Assembly: GCF_016862815.1 (NCBI RefSeq)
Contig: NZ_BONR01000004.1
Span: 225,642-289,641 of the forward strand
Length of the DNA stretch: 64,000 nt
From: Demequina activiva
GTDB taxonomy: Bacteria > Actinomycetota > Actinomycetes > Actinomycetales > Demequinaceae
Reading direction: 5' to 3'
Both the position numbers and the translations under genes were made by a program. Below the pieces are notes generated by a model. That model did no database searches. It worked only from the letters and a program-made list of their open reading frames with translations, and was not told the DNA's origin. Below are positions 17,007-26,183 of this stretch, in pieces; position 1 is the first letter of the stretch; the number at the start of each line of letters is the position of its first letter.

Positions 17007-17791
17007 GCGAGTCCCTTCTCGATGAGGAAGTCCGCGAGCGCGTTGCCGCCCTCCCCCGTGTCGGTGATCTTGACGCGGTTCTCGCGCGGAGGGCGCTCCG
17101 ACGCGTCGACGACCGTGGTGCGGGCGGCCCCGGCACCCACGGCGGATGCGTCGACCCCCAGGTCTGCCAGGCTCCACGTCGCGACCTCGGCCTTGCGCGC
17201 GGCCATGATGAGCTTGAAGTTGGGATAGCGCGGCTTGTTGGCCTCGTCCGTCACGGACACGACGGCCGGCAGCGGCGCGGAGACGGTCTCGCGTGCGTCC
17301 GGCAGGTGGCGCACGATGGTCGCCTCGCCGTCCGCGACGGTCAGGCCCGATGCGAGCGTGAGCTGCGACCAGTCGAGCTCGGCCGCGAGCGCCGTGGGCA
17401 GCATCGAGGTGAGGCCGTCGAGCGCAGCCATGCCGGTGATGACCAGGTCCAGCGGGGCCTCGTCGTGCACCTTGCGCACGGCCGCGGCGATCACCTTCGC
17501 GGTGCCGAACACGTCGGAGCCGGCGATGGCGGCATCGCTCACATGGATCGCGTGGTGGGCACCCAGCTGGAGGGCCTTGCGAACCGCGGCGACCGCGTCG
17601 GGGCCACCCACGGTGAGGGCGTAGACCTCTCCCTCGCCGGCGGCCTCGACCAGTTGCAGCGCCGCCTCGACGGCGTTCTCGTCGAGCTCGTTCATGGAGC
17701 CATCCTCCGCGGTGCGGGTGACGGTGCCTTCGGTGAACGAGCGGTTCGACTGGAGGTCAGGCGTGTGCTTGACGGTGACCAGGATGCGCAT
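17003..17791 (-). CDS. etfB: electron transfer flavoprotein beta subunit
   Basis: A 262-residue AMP-binding subunit of EtfAB. It opens MRILVTVKHTPDLQSNRSF. VEAALQLVEA, VYALTVGGPDAVAAVRKALQ and PLDLVITGMAALDGLTSML are typical. The last carries the usual DGxT motif. A TAGGCT box ends 6 bases before the ATG, suggesting a leaderless transcript for the etfBA pair. No acyl-CoA dehydrogenase or Etf dehydrogenase gene is nearby. Confidence 0.96.
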   Translation of the reverse strand: MRILVTVKHTPDLQSNRSFTEGTVTRTAEDGSMNELDENAVEAALQLVEAAGEGEVYALTVGGPDAVAAVRKALQLGAHHAIHVSDAAIAGSDVFGTAKVIAAAVRKVHDEAPLDLVITGMAALDGLTSMLPTALAAELDWSQLTLASGLTVADGEATIVRHLPDARETVSAPLPAVVSVTDEANKPRYPNFKLIMAARKAEVATWSLADLGVDASAVGAGAARTTVVDASERPPRENRVKITDTGEGGNALADFLIEKGLA

Positions 17792-17871
17792 GGGGCCAGC
17801 CTACCGGGGGAACGCTCGTGATCGACCGCGCGTTGAGCCTCAGCCGCCATCGCCGACGAACGGAGACGCCC

Positions 17872-18507
17872 ATGCCCTCGATCCTTCTCGACCATCAGGT
17901 GGATGCGTTCATCGCGGCCGGACTGCCCGGCCTCGCCGGCATCGATGAGGCCGCGTTCAGGCAACTGTTCGAGCCCGTGCGGGCCAGCGCATCGGCCCTC
18001 TCTCAGGAGACCGATGCCCGCGGAGGCCGCCTGCCCTACATCGCCGTCGTCACCGACGCGCTCGTCGACCCCGCCCCACGTGTGCCTGGCATGCGCCTCA
18101 CCGACTCCGAGCGCGAGGGCATCCTGGACCGCAACCACGGCGATGAGGGCCTCGCGCCGTACCGCGCGCGCCCCGAGCTGACCGTGCCGGAGGCCCCCGT
18201 CTACCTTCTGGTGGACGTCGAGCGCGGCGACGAGTACCGCGACGTCGCCCCGCGTGAGGCGCTCCCCCGGATCGGCGCACGCGAGCGCACGCCGCTGACC
18301 ATCGCGGAAGGCCTGTCGATCATGGCCGCGCATCCCGGCTTCCTGCACAAGAACCACTGCTTCATGCTCGGCGGCTCGACACGCGGCGACAAGCGCGTCC
18401 CCGCGATCTGGATCTCGGAGAGGGCACCCAAGCTGGGCTGGTGCTTCCAGGGAGTGCCGCACTCGTGGCTGGGCGTCGCATCGGCCGCCTCGCGCACGGC
18501 CGTGTAG
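17872..18507 (+). CDS. DUF5701 family protein
   Basis: A 211-residue soluble protein that I place in the actinobacterial DUF5701 family. The markers are LPYIAVVTDALVDP, the segment VYLLVDVERGDEYRDVAPREAL, and the ending APKLGWCFQGVPHSWLGVASAA. The ATG at 17872 has GGAG 6 bases upstream; an in-frame ATG at 17818 lacks one. No function is known. It is divergent from etfB and converges on the ion-channel gene with a 9-base gap. Confidence 0.75.
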   Translation: MPSILLDHQVDAFIAAGLPGLAGIDEAAFRQLFEPVRASASALSQETDARGGRLPYIAVVTDALVDPAPRVPGMRLTDSEREGILDRNHGDEGLAPYRARPELTVPEAPVYLLVDVERGDEYRDVAPREALPRIGARERTPLTIAEGLSIMAAHPGFLHKNHCFMLGGSTRGDKRVPAIWISERAPKLGWCFQGVPHSWLGVASAASRTAV

Positions 18508-18516
18508 GCCGCCCCG

Positions 18517-19389
18517 CTACTGCTGCGCTGTCGCGGCCTCGAGGCGCGACACCTGCTCGCGCAAGGCGCGCAGCTCGGCGAGGACCTCCGACTGCACGTC
18601 GTCCGCACGCTCCTCACCGTGGCCACCGGTCAGGTCCGCCTCCACCTCGTGGCGGCGGTTCATGGCCTCGACCGTCACAGCCACGAACAGGTTGAGCGCG
18701 ATGAACGTGGTCACCACGTTGAAGACGATGAAGTAGCCGGCGATCCAGCCCGCCTCCTGCGACATGGGCACCACCAGGTCCGGCCAGCCGTCGGAGATCA
18801 TGATGCGGAACAGCGACACGGTGGAGGACCACAGGTCCCCGAACGCCTCCGGGCGCATGTCCGCGAACAGCACCGTGGAGCTGACCGCGAACATGTAGAG
18901 GATCATCACCAGCAGCGCGCCGATCGAGACGATGCCGGGGATCGCCGCCATCAGGGCGTTGACCACCATCCGCATGGACTTCACCGCGCTCAGCAGCCGC
19001 AGCACCCGCAGGAGCCGGAGCACGCGCAGCACCTCTGATCCCGAGCCGGCCGGGATGAGCGCCACGACCACCACGAAGAAGTCGAACAGCGACCAGCCGT
19101 CCCTCCAGAACGCCGCGCCGTTGGCGTACATGCGCAGCGCGATCTCCACCACGAAGAGGCCCACGATGATCGCGTTCGCGGCCTCGAGCACCCCGCCCCA
19201 GCTGTCCATGACGGCGGGGTAGGTCTCGAGGCCCAGGATGATCGCGTTGAGGACGATGAGGACGATGATGGTGCGCTGGAAGGGCCCGGACTCGGTGAGG
19301 GCCGTGATGCGGGCGCGTGCGGGCGACAGGACGGGTTGCTCTGGCATGGCTGGAAGCGTAGTGCCGACCAGGTCGGCAAGACTCGACAT
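18517..19389 (-). CDS. NaChBac-like voltage-gated cation channel
   Basis: A 290-residue single-domain six-helix channel of the bacterial BacNav family. S1 begins near IIVLIVLNAIILGLE. S4 is the Arg/Lys repeat EVLRVLRLLRVLRLLSAVKS. The pore region reads SLFRIMISDGWPDLVVP, and S6 is YFIVFNVVTTFIALNLFVAV. The C-terminal helix EVLAELRALREQVSRLEAA is a coiled coil that fits the known tetramer stem. The filter ISDGW differs from the usual LESW of sodium-selective members, so ion selectivity is open. Starts at 19389 and 19347 are both possible; neither has a strong ribosome site. Confidence 0.87.
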   Translation of the reverse strand: MSSLADLVGTTLPAMPEQPVLSPARARITALTESGPFQRTIIVLIVLNAIILGLETYPAVMDSWGGVLEAANAIIVGLFVVEIALRMYANGAAFWRDGWSLFDFFVVVVALIPAGSGSEVLRVLRLLRVLRLLSAVKSMRMVVNALMAAIPGIVSIGALLVMILYMFAVSSTVLFADMRPEAFGDLWSSTVSLFRIMISDGWPDLVVPMSQEAGWIAGYFIVFNVVTTFIALNLFVAVTVEAMNRRHEVEADLTGGHGEERADDVQSEVLAELRALREQVSRLEAATAQQ

Positions 19390-19433
19390 GCCTGCGACAC
19401 TGCAATGTCACCCGGCACATGCACAATGGCCCT

Positions 19434-21572
19434 ATGTCCCCAGAAGGCGTCACCCCCTCCCTGCTCCCCCACCGCCTCGGCGTTCACCTCGTGGACGGCG
19501 GCGCGAACGTCGGCATCTATGCCGGCCATGCCACCGGCGTGGACCTGTGCCTGTTCGATGACGACGACAACGAGACGCGCGTCCCGCTGTTCGGCCCCAA
19601 GGCCGGCGTGTGGCACGCGTTCGTGCCCGGCATCGCGGAGGGCCAGCGCTACGGCTTCCGCGCGCACGGTCCCTGGCAGCCCAAGAAGGGCCACCGCTAC
19701 AACCCCGCGAAGCTGCTGCAGGATCCCTACGCGCGAGGCTTCGAGGGCGAGGTGACGCCCATGAACACGCCGGGCGCCAAGGCGCTGCTGTCCAACCGCG
19801 ATGGCACGGACACGGCCTCGCTGGTGCCGCGCTCCGTGGTGACCGCGGAGCCGGGCGGCTCGTGGCAGACCCCGCACCCGCGCATCGCGTGGGAGGACGC
19901 CGTCATCTACGAGCTGCACGTGAAGGGCTTCACGCAGCAGATGGAGGCCGTGCCGGAGGAGCTGCGCGGCACCTACGCAGGCCTCGCGCACCCTGCCGCC
20001 ATCGAGTACCTGACCTCGCTGGGCGTCACCACCGTCGAGCTGCTGCCGGTGCACCAGTTCGCGTCGGAGCCGCACCTGGACGACACGGGCCTGAGCAACT
20101 ACTGGGGCTACTCGACCATGGGCTTCTTCGCCCCCCACAGCGCCTACGCGACGGCCGATGCACGGGCCAAGGGAGCACAGGGAGTCCTCGACGAGTTCGT
20201 GGGCATGGTGGACCTGCTGCACCAGGCCGGGCTCGAGGTGATCCTCGATGTGGTCTACAACCACACCGCCGAGGCCGGCTGGGGCGACCGCGTGCTGAAC
20301 TTCCGCGGCCTCGACAACCACAGCTACTACCGCCACCAGCCCACCAACCCCGGCCACTATGACGACACCACCGGCACCGGCAACACCCTCGACTTCACGC
20401 ACCCCCGGGTGGTCCAGCTCGCACTGGACTCGCTGCGGTACTGGGTCCAGGAGGTGGGCGTGGATGGCTTCCGCTTCGACCTCGCGGTGACGCTCGGACG
20501 CACCGGGCACGGCTTCTCGACACGTCACCCCTTCCTGGTGGGCATCACGATGGATCCCCTCCTCGGCGGCGTCAAGCTCATCGCCGAGCCCTGGGACGTG
20601 GGGCTCGGGGGCTGGCAGGTGGGCAACTTCCCGGCACCCATGGGCGAGTGGAACGACCGCTTCCGCGACCGCATGCGCTCGTACTGGCTCACGGACACCG
20701 CCAAGGGTGGACGCCACCACCCCACCGCCCCGGAGCTCGCCACGAGGCTTGCGGGCTCGAGCGACCTCTTTGGCCACACCGAGCCTCCGCTCATGCGTGG
20801 ACCGTTCGCGTCCATCAACTTCGTGACGGCGCACGACGGCTTCACGGCGCATGATCTGACCGCGTACAACGGCAAGCACAACGAGGCCAACGGCGAGGAC
20901 AATCGCGACGGCACGGACAACAACCGCTCGTGGAACCACGGCTTCGAGGGCGCGACCGACGAGCCGGAGATCCTGGCGATGCGACGTCGCTCGATCCGCA
21001 ACCTGCTGGGAACCACACTGCTGGCGGCCGGCACACCCATGATCCTGAGCGGCGACGAGTACGGCAACAGCCAGGGCGGCAACAACAATGCCTACTGCCA
21101 GGACAACGAGATCGGCTGGGTGGACTGGTCTCCCGCGGAGTGGAAGGACGATCTGCGCGCCTCGGTGGCTCATCTGATCGCGCTGCGCCGCGCGCATCGG
21201 GTGCTGCGGCCGGCCGAGTTCTACGACGGCCAGGATCACGACCTGCGCGACGGCAACCCGCGCGCGGACTCCGCGTGGTTCACGAACTCGGGCGCGCCGG
21301 AGACCGAGGAGTGGTGGGAGGACCCGGCCACCCGCGTGGTCCAGTTCATGCGCTCGCTCGGCGAGCCGGGCGAGGCCGATGCGCTGCTGATCATCAACGG
21401 CTCGCGCGACGAGGTCGAGATCACCATCCCGATGGACGACGGCCCCGTGTGGCACCTCGCGTGGGACTCGGCCTGGGAGACGCCCGAAGGCGTCGAGGAC
21501 GAGTCGCTGCGACCGGGCGAGAGCACCCAGATCGAGCCCACGTCGATCCAGCTGTACGTGACGCGCCCCTGA
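19434..21572 (+). CDS. glgX: glycogen debranching enzyme GlgX (GH13_11)
   Basis: A 712-residue isoamylase-type enzyme that cuts alpha-1,6 branches of glycogen. The N-terminal CBM48 domain (RLGVHLVDGGANVGIYAGHA to about 130) is followed by the GH13 barrel. Nucleophile D349 lies in GFRFDLAVTLGR and acid/base E385 in LIAEPWDVGLGG; TAHDGFTAHDL and GDEYGNSQGGNNNAYCQDN follow. I chose the ATG at 19434; an in-frame ATG at 19419 is possible. It is divergent from the channel gene and shares a chromosomal stretch with glgE and glgB, although the gan operon lies between them. Confidence 0.95.
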   Translation: MSPEGVTPSLLPHRLGVHLVDGGANVGIYAGHATGVDLCLFDDDDNETRVPLFGPKAGVWHAFVPGIAEGQRYGFRAHGPWQPKKGHRYNPAKLLQDPYARGFEGEVTPMNTPGAKALLSNRDGTDTASLVPRSVVTAEPGGSWQTPHPRIAWEDAVIYELHVKGFTQQMEAVPEELRGTYAGLAHPAAIEYLTSLGVTTVELLPVHQFASEPHLDDTGLSNYWGYSTMGFFAPHSAYATADARAKGAQGVLDEFVGMVDLLHQAGLEVILDVVYNHTAEAGWGDRVLNFRGLDNHSYYRHQPTNPGHYDDTTGTGNTLDFTHPRVVQLALDSLRYWVQEVGVDGFRFDLAVTLGRTGHGFSTRHPFLVGITMDPLLGGVKLIAEPWDVGLGGWQVGNFPAPMGEWNDRFRDRMRSYWLTDTAKGGRHHPTAPELATRLAGSSDLFGHTEPPLMRGPFASINFVTAHDGFTAHDLTAYNGKHNEANGEDNRDGTDNNRSWNHGFEGATDEPEILAMRRRSIRNLLGTTLLAAGTPMILSGDEYGNSQGGNNNAYCQDNEIGWVDWSPAEWKDDLRASVAHLIALRRAHRVLRPAEFYDGQDHDLRDGNPRADSAWFTNSGAPETEEWWEDPATRVVQFMRSLGEPGEADALLIINGSRDEVEITIPMDDGPVWHLAWDSAWETPEGVEDESLRPGESTQIEPTSIQLYVTRP

Positions 21573-21589
21573 CGGCAGTCGCGCCGCAT

Positions 21590-21624
21590 GCGTCGGCGGG
21601 CCGCTGAGCGCGGCCCGCCGACGC
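21590..21624. terminator. perfect 15-bp hairpin between convergent genes
   Basis: GCGTCGGCGGGCCGC and its exact complement flank a 5-base loop, 17 bases after the glgX stop and 13 bases beyond the end of the GH53 gene on the other strand. It probably works as a bidirectional terminator. Confidence 0.8.
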
Positions 21625-21637
21625 GGGTGCGGGGCTC

Positions 21638-24600
21638 CTAGTCAGCCAGGATGCAGGGCTGACCGTTCATCGAGAACGCGTCCACCGGGAACGCGCCCTC
21701 CGACGTGGAGCCCACGAAGCCGAACGTCAGGCGCTTGCCCGGCCTGATGGTCGAGTTCCACGCCAGGTTCGACACGGTGACCTGCGTGCCGTCCTGGACC
21801 AGCTCGCCGCTCCACAGGTTCGTGATCTGCTCGTCGCCCGAGAAGGACCATGACAGCTCCCATCCCTGAATGGCCTCGTCGGAGATGTTCGAGATCCACA
21901 CCTGCGAGATGAAGCCTCGCGGCCACTGGCCGTTGATGGCGTAGTCGATCTCGCACATCGGCTCGGGGACCCGCTCGAGACTCGCGAGCGCCGCGTCGAT
22001 GCCGGCCACCGTGGCATCGACCTGCGCCTGCGACGGACTGCTCGCCTGGAGCACCACGCCCGCTCGCTGGACCGCGAGGTCCAGCACGGCGAGCGACTCC
22101 GCTGTGAAGGCCGCGCGGTCGATTCCCTCCGCCTCGTCCACGGCAGCCTGCAAGGCGCTCACGTCTGCAGCCGCATCGGCGGACCTCACCAGTGTGAAGC
22201 CGTCGAGGAAGCCCCAGTCGCCCTGGTCCGCGACGCCGCGCGCGCCGACCTCGACCACAGCTTCCTCGCTGACCTCGAACTCGAGAGTCTGCGTGTCCCA
22301 CGTGGGCCACCCCGTGAGCGACAGCGCTGCGGTCTGCTCAGCACCGTCCGTGGTGGCCACCAGCTCGACCTGTGCGGGATCGCCTGCATCGCTGCCGCCC
22401 ATGCCGCTGCCCGTGAGCACGTAGGTGCCGGCGGGCAGGTCGACGGCCTGCAGCGCCGTGAACGTGTACGGCTGCGCCTGGACGTAGAAGTTCAGCGCGA
22501 AGTCGCCTTGGTCTCCCGCCGAGCCGGCCGATGCGCTGACCCAGTAGCTGCCGTCGTCGCTCGGCCACGGCTCGGCGACCAGCTCCCAGGGAGCCACGTC
22601 GTCGACGCCGTTCTCGAACCCGCCGTTGTCGATCCAGTCGCGAGTGTCGACCGTCACTGTGGCGAGGGCGTCCAGGCCGGACTCGGTGACACCGTCGACC
22701 GTGTACGTGCCCGGCCCAGCGATGAGGTCAAGCACGTCGCTCCAGGTCACGGACTCGCTCGTGGTCGAGTCGTCGTACGCGACCACCGTCACCGTCGAGG
22801 GCAACTTGACCGGGTCACCCTCCACGAGGCTGACCGCGACTGGCCTGACCGTGGGCTCCGGGATGGAGCCGTCGCCCTCCTCGAGGCCGTCGATCGCGTC
22901 GCGCAGAGCTTGCGTCGCAGCATCCACCGAGTCCTGGCTGGGTGCGGACGTCGCAAGGATGAAGTCCGCCCGCGCCATCGCACGGTCGAACGCCAGCAGA
23001 GACACAGCGGTCCAGCCGTCCCGGTCGACGCCCTCGCCCTCGGCCACGACGGCCTCCAACGCGCTCGTGTCCGCCTCGACCACCGGGACCACCTCGACGA
23101 GCTCGAACTCGTCGATGGTGCCCCATGCCTCGCTGGTGAGGTCGAAGGTGGCGGACACGGTGACCGTCTGGCCCTCCGCGACCGTCACCACGCCGGTGCG
23201 CGGGTTCTGCCAGCCCTCGTAGCCGTTGAGCACGAACGGCGCGGACGCGCTTTCGATGCCGGAAGCGAGCGAGATCGACGTCGACTCGCCTGCCACGGCC
23301 GCGCGGCCCTGTGCCTGGGCGGACAGGCGGTAGTCGCCCGCAGGGACGCCCGTGACCTCCTGCGAGATCGTGAAGGTGAAGTCCCCACCGGAGCGGTACC
23401 AGTGAGTGGACCGCGAGCCCTCGAACGGATCATCCGTGGCGCTGATGGTGTAACCCGCGCCCGTGCCGGTCCATGGCGTGACGCCGTCCTCGAATCCGGG
23501 ATTGACCACCCAGTTCTGACCGTCGGTGGCGCCGTCCAGCACGGTCACGACCGCCTCGGCATCGAGACCGGCCTCGGTGGTGCCCGGCACCTCGTAGGTG
23601 CCCGCACCCGTGATCCACGACGGCTGAGCCGCCCAGGTCACGGACTGCTGCTCCGTGGTGCCGTCGGTGTAGGAGACGGCGACGGTCGAGGGCAGCGTCC
23701 AGGACTCGCCATCCACGACGGTGATCGTGGGCGAGGCCACCTGATCGACGTCGCGCGGACCCACGGTGCCGTAGCGGACGTAGTCCCACACGCGCAGCGA
23801 CTCGAGCGGGTTGCCCTCGAAGTCGAACAGCGCCTGGTTGTCCCAGCCAGAGCCGCCGTAGTTCGCGGCGGCATCGGCGCTGTACTCGGAGGCATGCGAG
23901 GACGCCCAGCCCGAGCCGAACTCCTCCCACAGCGCCCGGTTGGCCTCGACCTCGCTCGGCGGCCCCACGGGCAGCCAGGCCGGCTCCCAGTAGAAGACGC
24001 CCAGACCGGCGTCGCCCACCTGAGCGACCGCGTCGATGACGTCGCGGACCGCGAGCGCCTGACCCTGCACCGACGTCGAGTACTGGTCGTACGCGGTGCG
24101 AATGTTGTTCGGGTAGCCGTCGCCGTCCTCGAGCGTGTACGCCCACGAGGTCTCCGCGACGATGACCTCCTTGCCGTAGGTCTCGGCGACTGCGCTCAGC
24201 TGCGACGTGAGATTCTCCAGCGAGCCGTGCCAGTACGCGTAGTAGGACGATGCGAACACGTCGTAGTCGATGGGCTGCACGCCTGCGGTCGACGCATCGG
24301 TGTCGTAGGTCGCGAGGCTCTGAGCAAGCGAGCCGTAGTTGCCACGCTCGGGGTTGGTGAAGTGGATCGCGATCTTGACGTCCTCGCCCAGTGCGTCCCG
24401 CACGCCACGGGACGCGGCATCGAAGAGCTCGCCGGAGGCGGGCCATGACGTCTCGGAGAGCAACAGGCCGGAGTTCTCGTTGCCGATCTGCACCATGCCC
24501 ACGTCCACGCCGGCCTCGTCCATCATGGTGAGGGTGTCGACCGTGAAGTCGTACATGGCATCGGCCTTCTCGGAGACCGTCAAACCGTCCCACGCCTTGG

Positions 24601-25057
24601 GCTCCGGCTGCTGTCCGGGGTGCGCCCAGAAGTCCGCGTAGTGGAAGTCCACGAACACGCGCATGCCCGCGTCGGTCGACCGCACGCCGATCTCGGTGGC
24701 GCGCTCGGGCGACACCGTGCCGCCGCCGTAGCCGTTGCCCTCCGCGTCGTACGGGTCGTTCCACACTCGGATGCGCGAGTAGTTCACACCCGCGCTGGCC
24801 ATGACGTCGAACACGTCCGCCTCGGCGCCGTCGAAGTCGCGGAAGGTCACCCCGCTCTCCTCGAGAGAGAGGATCGACGAGGCGTCGACGCCGTTCATGA
24901 AGTCGTCGCTGAGGCCGTCGACCTTGGGCACCGTGATCCCGGCCTCGACCGGCTCGTCGCCCTCCGCCGCCATCGCCGTGCCGGCGAGTGCCGTGGCGCC
25001 CAACGCGCCCGCGAGAGCGGTCGCCGTGACCGCCCTCCATCCGTGTCGCATGGTCAT
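21638..25057 (-). CDS. ganB: secreted GH53 endo-beta-1,4-galactanase, multimodular, with CBM2
   Basis: A 1139-residue secreted enzyme that cuts beta-1,4-galactan (pectin side chains). A signal peptide (cut near 30) is followed by the GH53 barrel at about 50-432: MNGVDASSILSLEESGV, SRIRVWNDP, HYADFWAHPGQQ, acid/base E194 in QIGNENSG and nucleophile E302 in VAETSW. Next come two copies of a block made of a Big_4-type Ig-like domain (TLPSTVAVSYTDGTT; KLPSTVTVVAYDDST), a jelly-roll CBM-like domain (NPGFEDGVTPW; NGGFENGVDDV) and a FIVAR-like helical domain (SAPSQDSVDAATQAL; SSPSQAQVDATVAGI). The last ~105 residues are a CBM2 (CEIDYAINGQWPRG). It is the last gene of the galactan operon, 220 bases after the permease gene across a hairpin-rich gap. 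Confidence 0.93.
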   Translation of the reverse strand: MTMRHGWRAVTATALAGALGATALAGTAMAAEGDEPVEAGITVPKVDGLSDDFMNGVDASSILSLEESGVTFRDFDGAEADVFDVMASAGVNYSRIRVWNDPYDAEGNGYGGGTVSPERATEIGVRSTDAGMRVFVDFHYADFWAHPGQQPEPKAWDGLTVSEKADAMYDFTVDTLTMMDEAGVDVGMVQIGNENSGLLLSETSWPASGELFDAASRGVRDALGEDVKIAIHFTNPERGNYGSLAQSLATYDTDASTAGVQPIDYDVFASSYYAYWHGSLENLTSQLSAVAETYGKEVIVAETSWAYTLEDGDGYPNNIRTAYDQYSTSVQGQALAVRDVIDAVAQVGDAGLGVFYWEPAWLPVGPPSEVEANRALWEEFGSGWASSHASEYSADAAANYGGSGWDNQALFDFEGNPLESLRVWDYVRYGTVGPRDVDQVASPTITVVDGESWTLPSTVAVSYTDGTTEQQSVTWAAQPSWITGAGTYEVPGTTEAGLDAEAVVTVLDGATDGQNWVVNPGFEDGVTPWTGTGAGYTISATDDPFEGSRSTHWYRSGGDFTFTISQEVTGVPAGDYRLSAQAQGRAAVAGESTSISLASGIESASAPFVLNGYEGWQNPRTGVVTVAEGQTVTVSATFDLTSEAWGTIDEFELVEVVPVVEADTSALEAVVAEGEGVDRDGWTAVSLLAFDRAMARADFILATSAPSQDSVDAATQALRDAIDGLEEGDGSIPEPTVRPVAVSLVEGDPVKLPSTVTVVAYDDSTTSESVTWSDVLDLIAGPGTYTVDGVTESGLDALATVTVDTRDWIDNGGFENGVDDVAPWELVAEPWPSDDGSYWVSASAGSAGDQGDFALNFYVQAQPYTFTALQAVDLPAGTYVLTGSGMGGSDAGDPAQVELVATTDGAEQTAALSLTGWPTWDTQTLEFEVSEEAVVEVGARGVADQGDWGFLDGFTLVRSADAAADVSALQAAVDEAEGIDRAAFTAESLAVLDLAVQRAGVVLQASSPSQAQVDATVAGIDAALASLERVPEPMCEIDYAINGQWPRGFISQVWISNISDEAIQGWELSWSFSGDEQITNLWSGELVQDGTQVTVSNLAWNSTIRPGKRLTFGFVGSTSEGAFPVDAFSMNGQPCILAD

Positions 25058-25087
25058 GCGTCCATCCCTTCGATCGTCCTTGATCGC

Positions 25088-25233
25088 GAGCCGGCGAGCC
25101 CGGCTCTCACCCGCGGCGGCGTTCGCCCCGCGGCTCCCTCAGCGCGGGGGCCATCGGGGCCCCGCGCACGTAAGTGTCGAGCGCATCCGGCTCCGAGACG
25201 GGTGCGGCATCGTCTGCTGGGAGCGGTCCCAGC
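25088..25233 (-). terminator. four tandem stem-loops between ganQ and ganB
   Basis: Four short GC-rich dyads lie in series: 25088-25106 (GAGCCGG/CCGGCTC), 25111-25133 (CCGCGG/CCGCGG), 25142-25167 (GCGCGGGG/CCCCGCGC) and 25216-25233 (GCTGGGA/TCCCAGC). They occupy most of the 220-base gap between the permease and galactanase genes. They may stop or slow transcription, or stabilise the 3' end of the upstream mRNA, so that galactanase is made in smaller amounts or from its own promoter. Confidence 0.55.
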
Positions 25234-25277
25234 CGGTGTCGCGCCGCGTGCAGCGCAGGACGAGCCACGAGTGCCGC

Positions 25278-26183
25278 CTAGCCCTTGACGGAGCCTGCGG
25301 ACAGGCCGCCGACGATGTAGCGCTGGAGCGAGAGGAACAGGATCAGCACGGGAATCGCCGCGATGACGGCACCGGCGGCGAACAGGCCCCAGTTGCTGGT
25401 GAGCTGGTTGGACACCCACTGGTACATGCCCACCGCGAGCGTCCACTGATCCTCGGAGACCAGCACGATCTTCGCGAGGATGAAGTCGCCGAAGGCGGAG
25501 ATGAACGCCAGCAGTCCCACCACCGCGAGAATGGGCGTCACGAGCGGCATGATGAGCTTCCAGTAGATCTGCGCGTGCGTGGCGCCGTCGATCTTCGCCG
25601 CCTCGTCGATCTCTGTGGGGATCGAGTTGAAGAAGCCGTACATGAGGAAGGTGTTGGCGCCCAGCGCGCCGCCCAGGTACACGCAGATCAGCGCGATCTT
25701 GGAGTTGATGCCCAGGTACGGCGCGACGTTGCCCAGCGCGGTCAGCAGCAGGAACACGGAGATGAACGCGACCGTCTGGGGGAACATCTGGATGATCAGC
25801 AGCGCCGTGAGCCCCGGGCGCCGGCCGGTGAAGCGGAAGCGCGAGAACGCGTAGGCCGCGGCGGCGCCCATGAGCACCGCACCGAACGACGATGCGGCGC
25901 CCACGATCAGCGTGTTGGCGACCCAGGTCCAGTACGACGTGTCGCTGAGCGCCGCGTAGTTGGCCAGCGAGAGGTCGCTGAACAGCGCACTCGATCCGGA
26001 CAGCGTGCCGGAGTCCGACAGCGACGCGGACAGCACGTACACCAGCGGGAAGATCGAGTAGAAGATGATGACGGCGGCGAGCGGGTACTTCCACCCCACC
26101 TCGCCCCACCAGCGAGAGCGTCGGGTGGGCGTCCTGCGCGGCCGGGTGTCGCCGGCCGTCGCGGTCACGGTCTGCTCGGACAT
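25278..26183 (-). CDS. ganQ: ABC transporter permease, MalG/GanQ type
   Basis: A 301-residue inner permease with six membrane segments. The EAA loop facing the ATPase is IDEAAKIDGATHAQIYWKLI, followed by MPLVTPIL. The cytosolic N-terminus is Arg-rich. The ATG at 26183 shares one base with the TGA of the upstream permease gene (TGATG). With the MalF-type partner, the solute-binding protein, GH42 and GH53, the layout matches the gan operon, so galacto-oligosaccharides are the expected cargo. The operon has no ATPase gene; a multitasking MsmX/MsmK-type ATPase encoded elsewhere is presumed. Confidence 0.88.
   Translation of the reverse strand: MSEQTVTATAGDTRPRRTPTRRSRWWGEVGWKYPLAAVIIFYSIFPLVYVLSASLSDSGTLSGSSALFSDLSLANYAALSDTSYWTWVANTLIVGAASSFGAVLMGAAAAYAFSRFRFTGRRPGLTALLIIQMFPQTVAFISVFLLLTALGNVAPYLGINSKIALICVYLGGALGANTFLMYGFFNSIPTEIDEAAKIDGATHAQIYWKLIMPLVTPILAVVGLLAFISAFGDFILAKIVLVSEDQWTLAVGMYQWVSNQLTSNWGLFAAGAVIAAIPVLILFLSLQRYIVGGLSAGSVKG

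Noticed and set aside
18990..21455. A minus-strand open frame of over 800 codons opposite glgX
   Set aside because: It is Ala/Val/Arg/His-rich with no motif, and it is antisense to a gene with intact GH13 catalytic residues.
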